A stretch of 64,000 nucleotides of DNA from Planctomycetota bacterium (lineage in GTDB: Bacteria; Planctomycetota; UBA1135; GCA-002686595). Position numbers and translations under genes: made by a program. This document shows positions 7,801 through 15,226 of this stretch, one piece after another (within the stretch, counting starts at the first letter, position 1; each line of letters opens with the position of its first letter). The stretch is taken from the NCBI GenBank assembly GCA_002720975.1, contig PBIX01000040.1:1-64000 (forward strand), given 5' to 3'. Under the pieces are notes generated by a model. The model did not search any database, was not told the DNA's origin, and saw nothing but the letters and a program-made list of their open reading frames with translations.

Positions 7801-9993
7801 CGGGCCCTCTCCTTCCGCCAGAGCCATGCGCGCCTCGGCCGCCTCCCGGAATCCGGGGGTGTCAACGTGATCACCAAAGCCGTCAAGAACGCGCAGCACC
7901 AGGTCCTCGCCCTCCATCAGGAGGCTGACCCGGTCCGACTCGCGGCTGGTCATGCCCACGTCCAGCAGATAGCCCTGCCCCAGTGAGGCGGGCTTGACCC
8001 ACAACTCAAAGAGGGCCGGATTCATCAAGCCACCCGCCTGCGCGTCCGCCCAGCCCACGCGCTTGTCGTTGATGGCAAACCCCAAGGTCTCGTCCGGCAG
8101 GTAGCGGCCTTCCAGGTCGCGGGTCTCCCGGTCGAAGTGCAGGGTGCGACCTCGATAGCGCCACTGTTCTTCGAGGCGGGAGGGCCACAGCTGCGCCCAG
8201 GCCTCGTCCTCGCGGGAGGCGAACACGTGCTCGCCGGGACCCGGCTCCGCGCTGTCGGAGTCATCACGGGTGAAGCCGGGCAGATACACACGGCCGTCCC
8301 GGGTGCCCATATGAGGCCACACGCGCGAGGGCGGTGTGGTGCCCCCGTCCCACTGAGAGGTGGCCTCCGGGCCCGTGGCCCACCAGGTGGCGCGGCGGGT
8401 CAGGCGCATGGACTCGTCGAAGGCATCCTGAGTGCCCCACAGAGTGAAGAGATCGCGCTGGGGCACGACCCACTCGACGCGCTCGCGCAAGGCATGGGTG
8501 CGCTCCAATCCACTCGGTGCATTGACCGAAGCACGCAGCTGCATGGAGTACACGTCCCGCGATGTGAAACACAGGGGCATGGTGGAGAAGGCCAGGGACG
8601 CATCGTTGGCGTTCAGACTGTTCACGTAGAGCGCCAGCGCGTCGACCGAAGAGATGGACGCACCTGCGGTGCCAACGAATTGGTCGGGGGCGGCCGGCGA
8701 ATCCGATGGCAGCTCTTCAATCCCCGCCGCGGGCAGGACGATGCGCCGCATCCAGTCCTCGAGCCCCTCGAAGGGGCGGCTCTGGATCGTCAGCTCCGCG
8801 AGGAGCTTGGCCTCGCTCGCAGTGATACGCGAGTTCTGCCCGCGCAGCTGCAGGTTCTCGAAGAGCGCACGCAGCACGAGCCTGGGCGCGGTGTTGACGT
8901 TCACCGGTCGGCGGGCCAGCACGCGCACCTCCGTCTCCCAAGCCAGGTAGTCCCGATCCAGAACCTCATTGAAGAGGATGCGCCCGTTGTTGCTGCGCGA
9001 CTGCACGTAGCGCAGCTCTCCCCCCTCTTTATCGCCGATCCAGATCGTCGCGCCCTCATTCAGGTAGCGTCCATCATCCACGGCCAGGGAGAGGGTCTCT
9101 CCACCCTCGATGGGAGTAATCAGACGCACGGACCTCTGCCAGGCACTGCCCGCGCAGACTCCCGCGTGGACGCTGCCCACCTCACCCAGTGCGTTGTAGG
9201 CGCCGTTTCCGACGCCCCCCACAATGGCGAAGCTGTCGGACTCTCGCAGCTGCTCGATGGTGTCGAACTCACGCAGCCGACCATCGGGTCCCGAGATGCG
9301 CCAGATCACGGGGGCGAACGAACGCTGGTCCATGGCGTGCGCCCCCACTGGGTGATCAGAGGGCGGACGTGGCCCATCGGTCATCCAATCGCCGTCATCG
9401 TTCTGGTGGGTGTTCACCCCTCGCACCCGAACCTCTATCTCGCCCTCTTCGTCGAGAACGTAGTGGATGATCTCGCCCTGGATGACGATGAACCCCTCAC
9501 GCTCACTGAACGTCGTGGCGTCGTTGAGGGCCAACCCGTCCGCGTCTCCCGCAAGCACGTCGGAGGTGCGAGTGATCATGCCCATGGCGCCGGCCAGCAA
9601 CTGGGGCGGTGCACTGTTCAGATCGATCAGCCCCGCCACGTCGCGCACGTCCAGGTCCCACATGGGGCCCGTCGCGTCGTTGGCCTTCAGGAAGTCCTCG
9701 TCAAAGATGTTGTCCACGGTCAACTCCTCCAGGGAGTCGGCCCAGGGCGAGAGGTCGGGCAAGCCCGCGTGAGAGGCTCCCAGCTGCCCGCGGGCGTGAC
9801 GCGCGGCGGAGTCCAGCAACAGCCGCGCCTCGGCCCGGTCGGCCAGATGTGCGCTGGCCCGATCCGCGTTGCGGGCGGCCAGCAGGAACGGAGCGCACAA
9901 CACGAGCAGCGAGAGGACCACGAGCAACACCGCCATCAGGGCGAAGCCCTCGCGTCCGCGGGCAGATCGGAGGATTGGTTTGAGGCCTCTCAT
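4873..9993 (-). CDS. gspK: Giant GspK-like tip pseudopilin with LamG-like domain and repeated beta modules
   Basis: A 1706-residue protein, roughly five times a normal GspK. Start chosen at ATG 9993, which overlaps the GspH stop by 4 bp and places the prepilin site G|FALMAVLL at residue 16. The in-frame extension to 10356 lies inside GspH. As in true GspK, the +5 Glu is absent. Two GspK-type helix-hairpin segments are present: LIDLNSAPPQLLAGAMG near 122 and PVNVNTAPRLVLRALFENL near 363. A LamG-like domain lies about 640-790 (FELWVKPASLGQGYLLDVGM). At least five copies of a beta module with the core hhIGxEhhxY occur near residues 170, 318, 800, 1427 and 1500. A poly-Gly linker near 1135 is encoded by a GCC/ACC-type triplet run. 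The architecture suggests a large adhesive or substrate-recognising tip on the pseudopilus. Confidence 0.8.
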   Translation of the reverse strand: MRGLKPILRSARGREGFALMAVLLVVLSLLVLCAPFLLAARNADRASAHLADRAEARLLLDSAARHARGQLGASHAGLPDLSPWADSLEELTVDNIFDEDFLKANDATGPMWDLDVRDVAGLIDLNSAPPQLLAGAMGMITRTSDVLAGDADGLALNDATTFSEREGFIVIQGEIIHYVLDEEGEIEVRVRGVNTHQNDDGDWMTDGPRPPSDHPVGAHAMDQRSFAPVIWRISGPDGRLREFDTIEQLRESDSFAIVGGVGNGAYNALGEVGSVHAGVCAGSAWQRSVRLITPIEGGETLSLAVDDGRYLNEGATIWIGDKEGGELRYVQSRSNNGRILFNEVLDRDYLAWETEVRVLARRPVNVNTAPRLVLRALFENLQLRGQNSRITASEAKLLAELTIQSRPFEGLEDWMRRIVLPAAGIEELPSDSPAAPDQFVGTAGASISSVDALALYVNSLNANDASLAFSTMPLCFTSRDVYSMQLRASVNAPSGLERTHALRERVEWVVPQRDLFTLWGTQDAFDESMRLTRRATWWATGPEATSQWDGGTTPPSRVWPHMGTRDGRVYLPGFTRDDSDSAEPGPGEHVFASREDEAWAQLWPSRLEEQWRYRGRTLHFDRETRDLEGRYLPDETLGFAINDKRVGWADAQAGGLMNPALFELWVKPASLGQGYLLDVGMTSRESDRVSLLMEGEDLVLRVLDGFGDHVDTPGFREAAEARMALAEGEGPGLPVDTWSHISVEVLGTRPDQLGMMVNGSASGVRRPGMSKLSAGAGQGTGFLALEDTEGFPSQGVVRVGNELVEYMLSSGGLEATHVEVGPDAGRGGRLARTRWSVEELPANLGSITTDHPAGASVSLYGYSTPLASNLPAGAAQLPEAIGPFRVARVVGVDASTGTGPDPILGGFFDFGDGYEATNMSGLMLALGDDPTGEASEADVMTAFNPTGGYAALVQQRWAFDETGTSGIPPNAPLGGLEIIRYSGYTGTVLNVSARGDVVVSELPNYGNQDPTGFAGGVRVFVVDWEGTTNTEGDLVQGIMGMGCYCVPISLPCPGADDLTYLPALDNSEFVQLTRPDAAEFTEWVRYDTLATAHGQLVRDRDQALAALYFTLTSGGVANDLRGTIDGNGGEGPGGGGGGGGGGTYAPATGPPVVSAGPTPTAGSDWDPMRGESELDEFYLSRAVASAFQFRGVLGTHSHDHPGGTQVLPVFHLLDRGVDGGRPGAGDAVFVSGANPDHLGWPMVVERAHLPAAEYTGYGWDFDPSGEQVAIPSSPESFEVNHSQFNVQRIYVAFDKPCPESIAMPTVGTRTTDPRLLPRITKFPSGELPRVVSSVSVGSTFDAQDGEVPLAVVDEVAFGSQRFLMGLPATNPPTHSAGAQMILAEAMDESSETMRLAPTGFVIPGGRWGGTRGVLGALDSDGGLLRIGNEILAYTERDADTGDLVIAPDGRGLLGTDPQPHQPSEVVTLMEGWAVSSLTGGIGPSDSNLPLESANGFGTSGTVLIGDELIHFTRQRRGSLEMPRSGYDADDPDSRSSSDDGGGAGLFRGRYGTVPSSHALRSTVIGFPFRYWDRWAEQADAPEMSYFGFELEQPGAWWSESFWDSEPATHGQCHLGVLQRTDPSVPWDADPEEESDLRLLLQGREGDESLPIGVQSQRIDWRVFVRYDPGAFDPTTGLSHGWKETPRFKRLGVSYQAPGLVLRSVEQ

Positions 9994-11039
9994 TCGACCG
10001 TCCCGTACACGTTGACCCGAATGATCTCCACGCCGCCCTCGCCGAAGTCGAGGCCCACCTCCACCGGCCGCAGATGAACCGTTGGATCCAAACCGCCACC
10101 GGCCATGAACTCCACGGAGGGGGGCGTCTTGGAAGTGAAATCCACCCCCAAGGGCAGCACCCCCTTCTCGCTGCCCACCACGACTGCCAAGACCAGCCTG
10201 TCTAGGATTCCCGAGGGCAGGGTGGTTCCACCGCCCACGAGCAGAGGCCCCTCCACGTTCCAGACGGGCACGTCGGAGGCGGTTGATGCCAGAGGAACGC
10301 CGTTGACCAGCAGGCGCAGGGTGCGCTTGTCGTACACACACCGCACGTGATTCCATTGATCGGGCCGCAGAGCCCCACCCCCAGCCTGCACACCGACCCT
10401 TCCCCCGCGTCGGGGTTGGCCCAGAGCGTCCACTTCGCGCCGATACAGGGTGGCCGAGAGTCCCCCGCCGGCGGTGGTCTGCAATTGGAAAGCATCACCG
10501 ATCTCGATCAGTTGGGCCCCCACCAGATGCTCGGGCTTGTAGCTGATCTCCAGACTGAACCCGTCAGTCAGGTCAAAGGCGGGATCGTCCTGCACGGGAA
10601 ACTCTGCCCGCGCACCGGCGGGTGCACCATCGAACGAGAGGCCTCGCCCCATGAACCCGTCGTCGTCCAGCAGGGAGCCACTCCCCAGGAAGACGCCGTC
10701 GATGCCATCGGAACCGCTGAGGGTCTCGTCCTCGAAGTGCCAGGTGCCCACCACGCGCATGCCCACGGTCAGGATCTCGCCGGTCTTGCGATCAAGGGTC
10801 ACGCGAGCGGGAGCCCCCAGGGCCACAGCTGTGTTGTGCGCGGTGCGCAGCAGGCTCGTCACCTGACCCAGAGCGGCGCGCCGACCGGGATCGAGGGTGG
10901 CAAAGGCACCCAGCCCCATGCCCATCATCACGGCGATCAGCCCCATCACGAGCATCAGCTCGATCAGGGTCATGCCCGCGTTGTAGCGGGCCGGACGCGG
11001 GGGACTAGTCCCGTTCAATCTCGAAGTTGGCGATGTCAT
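9990..11039 (-). CDS. gspH: Type II secretion minor pseudopilin, GspH-like, fused to a LamG-like domain
   Basis: A 349-residue prepilin. The ATG at 11039 overlaps the end of gspG by 35 bp and yields a 22-residue basic leader before the cleavage site G|MTLIEL with Glu at +5. A TTG at 11018 is the alternative start. The pilin helix MLVMGLIAVMMGMGLGAF is followed by a GspH-like strand LRTAHNTAVALGAPARVTLD. Residues about 105-290 then form a concanavalin/LamG-like domain: FDGAPAGARAEFP, FSLEISYKPEHLVG, QWNHVRCVYDKRTLRLLVNG. Such glycan-binding folds are not part of classical GspH. The gene overlaps gspK by 4 bp. The fusion hints that the pseudopilus tip contacts polysaccharide; that is inference. 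Confidence 0.75.
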   Translation of the reverse strand: MTSPTSRLNGTSPPRPARYNAGMTLIELMLVMGLIAVMMGMGLGAFATLDPGRRAALGQVTSLLRTAHNTAVALGAPARVTLDRKTGEILTVGMRVVGTWHFEDETLSGSDGIDGVFLGSGSLLDDDGFMGRGLSFDGAPAGARAEFPVQDDPAFDLTDGFSLEISYKPEHLVGAQLIEIGDAFQLQTTAGGGLSATLYRREVDALGQPRRGGRVGVQAGGGALRPDQWNHVRCVYDKRTLRLLVNGVPLASTASDVPVWNVEGPLLVGGGTTLPSGILDRLVLAVVVGSEKGVLPLGVDFTSKTPPSVEFMAGGGLDPTVHLRPVEVGLDFGEGGVEIIRVNVYGTVE

Positions 11040-11703
11040 CTGCGTTCCCGAAAATGCCGTCGGGGCCGGCGGAGATGATCTGGAAGCTGGACTTGCGATG
11101 GGGGTCTCCGGTCTTACGGGAGACTCGTCCCTTGACCGGGCCCTCGATGTCCAGACCCACCTCGTCATAGGTGAGGTAGTGGATCTCCTTCTCGTAGTCC
11201 CGACGGTGGATGTAGGCCAGGGGATTCCCCCAAAGGTCGATCAACTCGAAGGCGTCGGGGCTGCTGAAGCGCGTCAGAGTGGTCTTGGTGCTGTCTCCGT
11301 CCGTGTTGCCCAGGGCATCCTCACCTATCTCTGCGGCCTGCCACGGACGGCCTTGCCTCCACAGGCTGATGACCAGCATCTCCACGCCCATGTTGATGCG
11401 GTTGGGCTTGGGATCGAGGCTGGCCGGAAAGGTCGAGGGGGGGAAGCGTTCGAACTCGTTGTAGTACTCCTGCACCAGCCCGCCGATGGTCTGGATCAGA
11501 GCCTTCGTGTTGCCCACCTCCACACTGATCTGGGCACTGCGCACGGAGCGCACCAGGAAGGTCACCAGGATGGACAGGATCAGGAGCACCGCCAGGAGTT
11601 CGATCAGGGTGAAGCCACCCTGGGTCCCGTTCTGCTCGGCGACCGCGGAGGACGACCCGGAGTCACGGGCGAGGAGGGCTCGAAGGGACTTGGAGATTCT
11701 CAT
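11005..11703 (-). CDS. gspG: Type II secretion major pseudopilin, GspG-like
   Basis: A 232-residue pseudopilin, longer than the usual ~145. A 30-residue leader ends in GG before G|FTLIELLAVLLILSILVTF, with Glu at +5. The globular head holds GspG hallmarks: a helix with NTKALIQTIGGLVQEYYNEF, the FPPS turn, the segment ELIDLWGNPLAYIH, and a calcium-site-like C-terminal loop SAGPDGIFGNADDI. It would polymerise into the periplasmic pseudopilus that pushes substrates through the outer-membrane secretin. The secretin, ATPase and GspF genes are not in this window. It is the first pseudopilin gene of the operon, 15 bp after the TPR gene. Confidence 0.85.
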   Translation of the reverse strand: MRISKSLRALLARDSGSSSAVAEQNGTQGGFTLIELLAVLLILSILVTFLVRSVRSAQISVEVGNTKALIQTIGGLVQEYYNEFERFPPSTFPASLDPKPNRINMGVEMLVISLWRQGRPWQAAEIGEDALGNTDGDSTKTTLTRFSSPDAFELIDLWGNPLAYIHRRDYEKEIHYLTYDEVGLDIEGPVKGRVSRKTGDPHRKSSFQIISAGPDGIFGNADDIANFEIERD

Positions 11704-11718
11704 GGTCGAGCCTGGGTT

Positions 11719-14412
11719 CTAGAGCCGCCGCCGTACGACGCCTACGTGGTCCACGGACACCGAAGCTCGGCGGCCGGCACGGCCCTCCACGAAGATGCCA
11801 AAGCGTAGCGGCTGGCTGGAACGGCCTAAGGTGGGCAGTGCCAGGTTTTCGATCACGGGGACGTCATCCACCCAGAGGGTGACGGTGGTGTCCGAAGAGG
11901 TCTCCCCGCGCTTTTCAATACCCACGCGCATGGGCTCCCCCACGTTCCATTGGGCGGTGTACAGGTCCTGCGCCGCCGCGTCCAACTCGCCCTTCTTGGT
12001 CAGGGTCGCGCGCACGGCACCATCCCAGTGACGCACGAGCTCCACGGCGGCATGGGTTCGGATGTCTCCGGTACGGCCCTCGGTCTCGCGCGCCACAAAG
12101 ATGCCCACGGTCACGTCCCGCGAATCGGGGTGAACGGTGAGCTCGGCCTCCAGGGAGAGCAGACGGTCCGCGGGAAGCTCCCGGTACAGCCGGGTCCGGC
12201 TCTCCTTGGTGAGCTGTCCCTCGATCCACACGGCTCCGTCCCGCAGGCGCACCTCCGCGCCGTAGCCCTGGTCGTAGGTCCAGCCGTTGCCCACACGCCC
12301 CACGCGGTCGAAACGATCCCGCCAGAACTCCTTGCTCTCGTGGTCGCGAATGCGAGCGCTCTGGGTCTCGGCGTATTGACTGGGTGCATCGCCCTCGGCT
12401 TCGTTGCGGCGGATATCCACCAGCTCGGCGAAGCTGGCCTGGGCCTGCCCCGAGTCTCCGCTGAGGTACTGCCACCAGGCCATTCCGTTGCGCGCCGAGG
12501 CCATATCGGGGTTGAGAGTCAACGCCGCACCGAAAGCGGCCTCAGCCTTGCCCAATTCTCCCAGCACCAAGAAGTTCAGGCCGCGGCGCGCGTGCACGAC
12601 CGGGCGTGCAGGATCGATGCTGAGGGCCCGCTCAAAATAGCGCTCGGCCGAATCCGGATCGCCCCCCTCGCTGGCCAGGGCGCCCATAGCCACCAGCGCA
12701 TCGGGGAAGTCCAACTCCTGATCGAGAGCGGCGCGGAAGCTCGACATGGCTTCGTCGTCTTCATCACGCTGCGTCTGCAGACGCCCGCGCTGATAGAGGG
12801 TCCACGTGTCTTCCGGGTTGGCCGCGTGGGCCATCTCGATGTAGGTCCAAGCCTCCTCCGGATGGCCCGTGATCTCAGCCACCCAGCTCAAGCTGCGCCA
12901 GCAGAGCCACCCCCGGAAAGGATCGACAGCGGCGGCCTGGCGCAGAGAGCGCACGGCCTCTCCATCCTCCTGGGCCTGCAGTGCAGCCAGCCCACGGGCG
13001 AAGAGCAGATCAAAGCTGGCATCCGGGCCGTCGCCAGCCTCCTCCTCCAGTCCCTCGCTCTCACCCAAAAGGACCGCTGCGGCCAAGACCCCCGCGGGAC
13101 CCAGGTCCGCTTCGGGATCGGCGCTGGCCCCGCGCTCAAATGCGTCGCGTGCCGCCTGCACCTCGCCCCGAGCCATCAGCACGCGACCGAAGTCCGTGCG
13201 GATGCCCACACGCTCGGCGCGCAGATCAGGGCCCGTGGGCTCTCGCTTCTGGGCCTCGTTCAAGTGCTCATAGGCCTCGTCGTATTGACCGGCATCCAGG
13301 AGAAACCGTCCGTAGAGCCAGCGTACAAGCCAGTCCGTGCGCGAACGGCGGAGGCCCTCGTCAAAGGCCTGCTGAGCCGGACCACGCATGCGGAAGCGGG
13401 CGTACAGATCCCCCAGCCGGGCCCACGGTTCAGGCTCCGTGTGCAGGTCGCCTTCAGTCAGGCCCGCATAGACGTCCAGGGCAGCCTGGAAGTCAAAGCC
13501 CAATTCATGGCACCGGGCCAAACCCAGATGGGGACGCACATCGGTGGGCTGCAACCGGACGCACATGCCATACAGGTCCTCAGCCGCTTCCAGAGCACGC
13601 GGGGTCTCGTTGCGCAGCTCAAGACACTCCCCGGCAAAACGCATGGCCCCGTCATAATCTCCCGGGCGCAAGTCCGACCCGAAGGCGGCGCGGCCCAGCT
13701 CCACCCTATTCGTTGGCGTATCGGCAAAGCCGAACTCCTGCACGCGCTCGGCCTCATAAGCCACGGCTTGCTGACCGGAAAAGCGCTCCTTGCCGGTGCT
13801 GGGATCAATCTCAAGGAACAAGATGGCCTCGCCACTGCCCCTCAGCCCAAAGCGCTCCTTGTTCTCGATGCGGCCGAACTTCAGGTTGGCCACCACGATC
13901 CAGTCGTAGAGCTTCTTGCGCGCTTCAATGCGGGCGAGGCGCTCGTCGACGGTGAGGTCGGCGTCCGACGCTCCGCTCACCGTCGTAACCTCTTCCGAGC
14001 CTCCGCTGCTGATGGGCGCAGGCTCCATGGACGATGCATTGAACAGGCCCTGGGCCGATCGGGTCGGGATCCGGGTGCGAAGGTGCTTGCCCATGTGCTT
14101 GGCGGCGGGGCCGTACGCGCTGGGGGGGGCCAGAGCGGGCAGAGGCTCAAGCGGAGGTAAGATCAACTCCAGTAGCGGCAGGGGAGTGGTGTCCCGTGGA
14201 GGCGAGAAGAGGTCGCGCTGGAGGGTCCCGCTACGACTCGCGGTCGGCAAGGCCAGGCCACTGTCGGGCACAGCGGCCTGTGAGTAGCTCTTGGCGGCAC
14301 CAGAGGCTCCACCGCGGAGGTCCACAGCCCCATCGGAGATCAAGCCGTAGGCACTCCAGCCCAGGAGGCCTGCTACGGCAAGGAAGACGCCTGTCTCTTT
14401 TTTCATTTCCAT
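11719..14412 (-). CDS. Membrane-anchored TPR protein with C-terminal jelly-roll-like domain in the secretion operon
   Basis: An 897-residue protein with one N-terminal membrane helix (TGVFLAVAGLLGWSAYGLI, about residues 7-25). A proline-rich segment RDLFSPPRDTTPLPLLELI resembles the PilP/GspC-type linker, and a conserved patch RFGLRGSGEAILFLEIDP follows. From about residue 260 to 660 there are repeated TPR motifs, for example FPDALVAMGALASEGGDPDS and RYFERALSIDPARPVVHARR. The last 200 residues form a beta-rich LamG/3-keto-disaccharide-hydrolase-like fold (DRFDRVGRVGNGWTYDQGYG). It lies between pilO and gspG. I read it as the GspC/PilP-position assembly factor enlarged by TPR and binding domains; the C-terminal binding role is a guess. 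Confidence 0.65.
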   Translation of the reverse strand: MEMKKETGVFLAVAGLLGWSAYGLISDGAVDLRGGASGAAKSYSQAAVPDSGLALPTASRSGTLQRDLFSPPRDTTPLPLLELILPPLEPLPALAPPSAYGPAAKHMGKHLRTRIPTRSAQGLFNASSMEPAPISSGGSEEVTTVSGASDADLTVDERLARIEARKKLYDWIVVANLKFGRIENKERFGLRGSGEAILFLEIDPSTGKERFSGQQAVAYEAERVQEFGFADTPTNRVELGRAAFGSDLRPGDYDGAMRFAGECLELRNETPRALEAAEDLYGMCVRLQPTDVRPHLGLARCHELGFDFQAALDVYAGLTEGDLHTEPEPWARLGDLYARFRMRGPAQQAFDEGLRRSRTDWLVRWLYGRFLLDAGQYDEAYEHLNEAQKREPTGPDLRAERVGIRTDFGRVLMARGEVQAARDAFERGASADPEADLGPAGVLAAAVLLGESEGLEEEAGDGPDASFDLLFARGLAALQAQEDGEAVRSLRQAAAVDPFRGWLCWRSLSWVAEITGHPEEAWTYIEMAHAANPEDTWTLYQRGRLQTQRDEDDEAMSSFRAALDQELDFPDALVAMGALASEGGDPDSAERYFERALSIDPARPVVHARRGLNFLVLGELGKAEAAFGAALTLNPDMASARNGMAWWQYLSGDSGQAQASFAELVDIRRNEAEGDAPSQYAETQSARIRDHESKEFWRDRFDRVGRVGNGWTYDQGYGAEVRLRDGAVWIEGQLTKESRTRLYRELPADRLLSLEAELTVHPDSRDVTVGIFVARETEGRTGDIRTHAAVELVRHWDGAVRATLTKKGELDAAAQDLYTAQWNVGEPMRVGIEKRGETSSDTTVTLWVDDVPVIENLALPTLGRSSQPLRFGIFVEGRAGRRASVSVDHVGVVRRRL

Positions 14413-14429
14413 GGTGATGATCCCCGAGG

Positions 14430-15224
14430 CTACTGCCCGGCCTCCTCGTCACCCAGGTTGTCCTTGATGCGCACGACCTGATACTCGATCTCCGCCTTGA
14501 CCGATCCGATCTTGTTGCGCTCGTTCTTGACGTTGAACTGGCCGATGGCCAACGGACCTCCGCTCCCATCTTCCGATGCGGGCTCCTGGCTGGCCACGAT
14601 CAGGCTGGTCACCGACTCAGCACTGGACAGAAGCGTGAAGGTGACGCTCGTGCGCTCCACGGTTCCCAATCCACTGCGGGAGCCAAAGCCCGGATCGAGT
14701 CTTATGGCGATACGACTGATGCGATCGACGCCAGCGTCCGCAGCGAGACGAGCCACCCGCTCCAGGAGGTCCAAGGCCTCAAGCCGGCGCTCGATCTCCG
14801 GCAGACTGTTCGTCTCCAGCATCTCAATGCCCCATCCATCTGGGTAGTTCATGCGACGACGACTGGCCAAGAGGTCCAGGTCCTCACGCACCTCCTCCAC
14901 ACGGGTGAAGTAGATCCCGCTCGCGGATCCGGCACCTGACTCCACGACAAACCCAAGACGCGGGCGGAAGGCCGTGGCACGGGACATGACGCTGATGGCC
15001 TCGCGCAGATCATCGTTCTCCTCGGCGGCGGCATTGCGATGGGCCGTGGAATAACGCTCGGCCTTGAGGTCTCCACGGTTCTTGTTGCGCAGGCGCTTGG
15101 CCGTGCCCAGGTCCGTGCCGTAGAGGCTCTGCACCACGTACAGGCCGATCACAAAGACCAGAAACCCGCTGCCGAGGGTGACCAGGAAGCGCTTGTTCTC
15201 CTGCCAGTAGTCGTTCATGTCCAT
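14430..15224 (-). CDS. PilO/GspM-like pilus assembly protein
   Basis: A 264-residue bitopic inner-membrane protein. A short cytoplasmic start is followed by a membrane helix (FLVTLGSGFLVFVIGLYVV), then a periplasmic coiled and ferredoxin-like region as in PilO/GspM. It begins 2 bp after the PilM-PilN fusion stop and precedes the TPR gene, the standard M-N-O order of type IV pilus and type II secretion alignment complexes. No enzymatic motif is visible. The periplasmic part contains helix EIERRLEALDLLERVARLA and a strand series IGSVKAEIEYQVVRIKD at the end. Sequence similarity alone is low in this family, so gene order and topology carry most of the weight. Confidence 0.7.
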   Translation of the reverse strand: MDMNDYWQENKRFLVTLGSGFLVFVIGLYVVQSLYGTDLGTAKRLRNKNRGDLKAERYSTAHRNAAAEENDDLREAISVMSRATAFRPRLGFVVESGAGSASGIYFTRVEEVREDLDLLASRRRMNYPDGWGIEMLETNSLPEIERRLEALDLLERVARLAADAGVDRISRIAIRLDPGFGSRSGLGTVERTSVTFTLLSSAESVTSLIVASQEPASEDGSGGPLAIGQFNVKNERNKIGSVKAEIEYQVVRIKDNLGDEEAGQ

Positions 15225-15226
15225 GG

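Noticed and set aside
8137-10077. Long plus-strand reading frame of 646 residues antisense to gspK
   Set aside because: High-GC shadow frame; no domain or start context, while the minus-strand frame has clear GspK features.
9994-10356. N-terminal extension of gspK by 121 residues
   Set aside because: It lies inside gspH, and the prepilin cleavage site needs the ATG at 9993.
11950-14160. Plus-strand frame of 736 residues opposite the TPR protein
   Set aside because: Mirror of the minus-strand codon pattern; the minus-strand product has TPRs and a membrane anchor.
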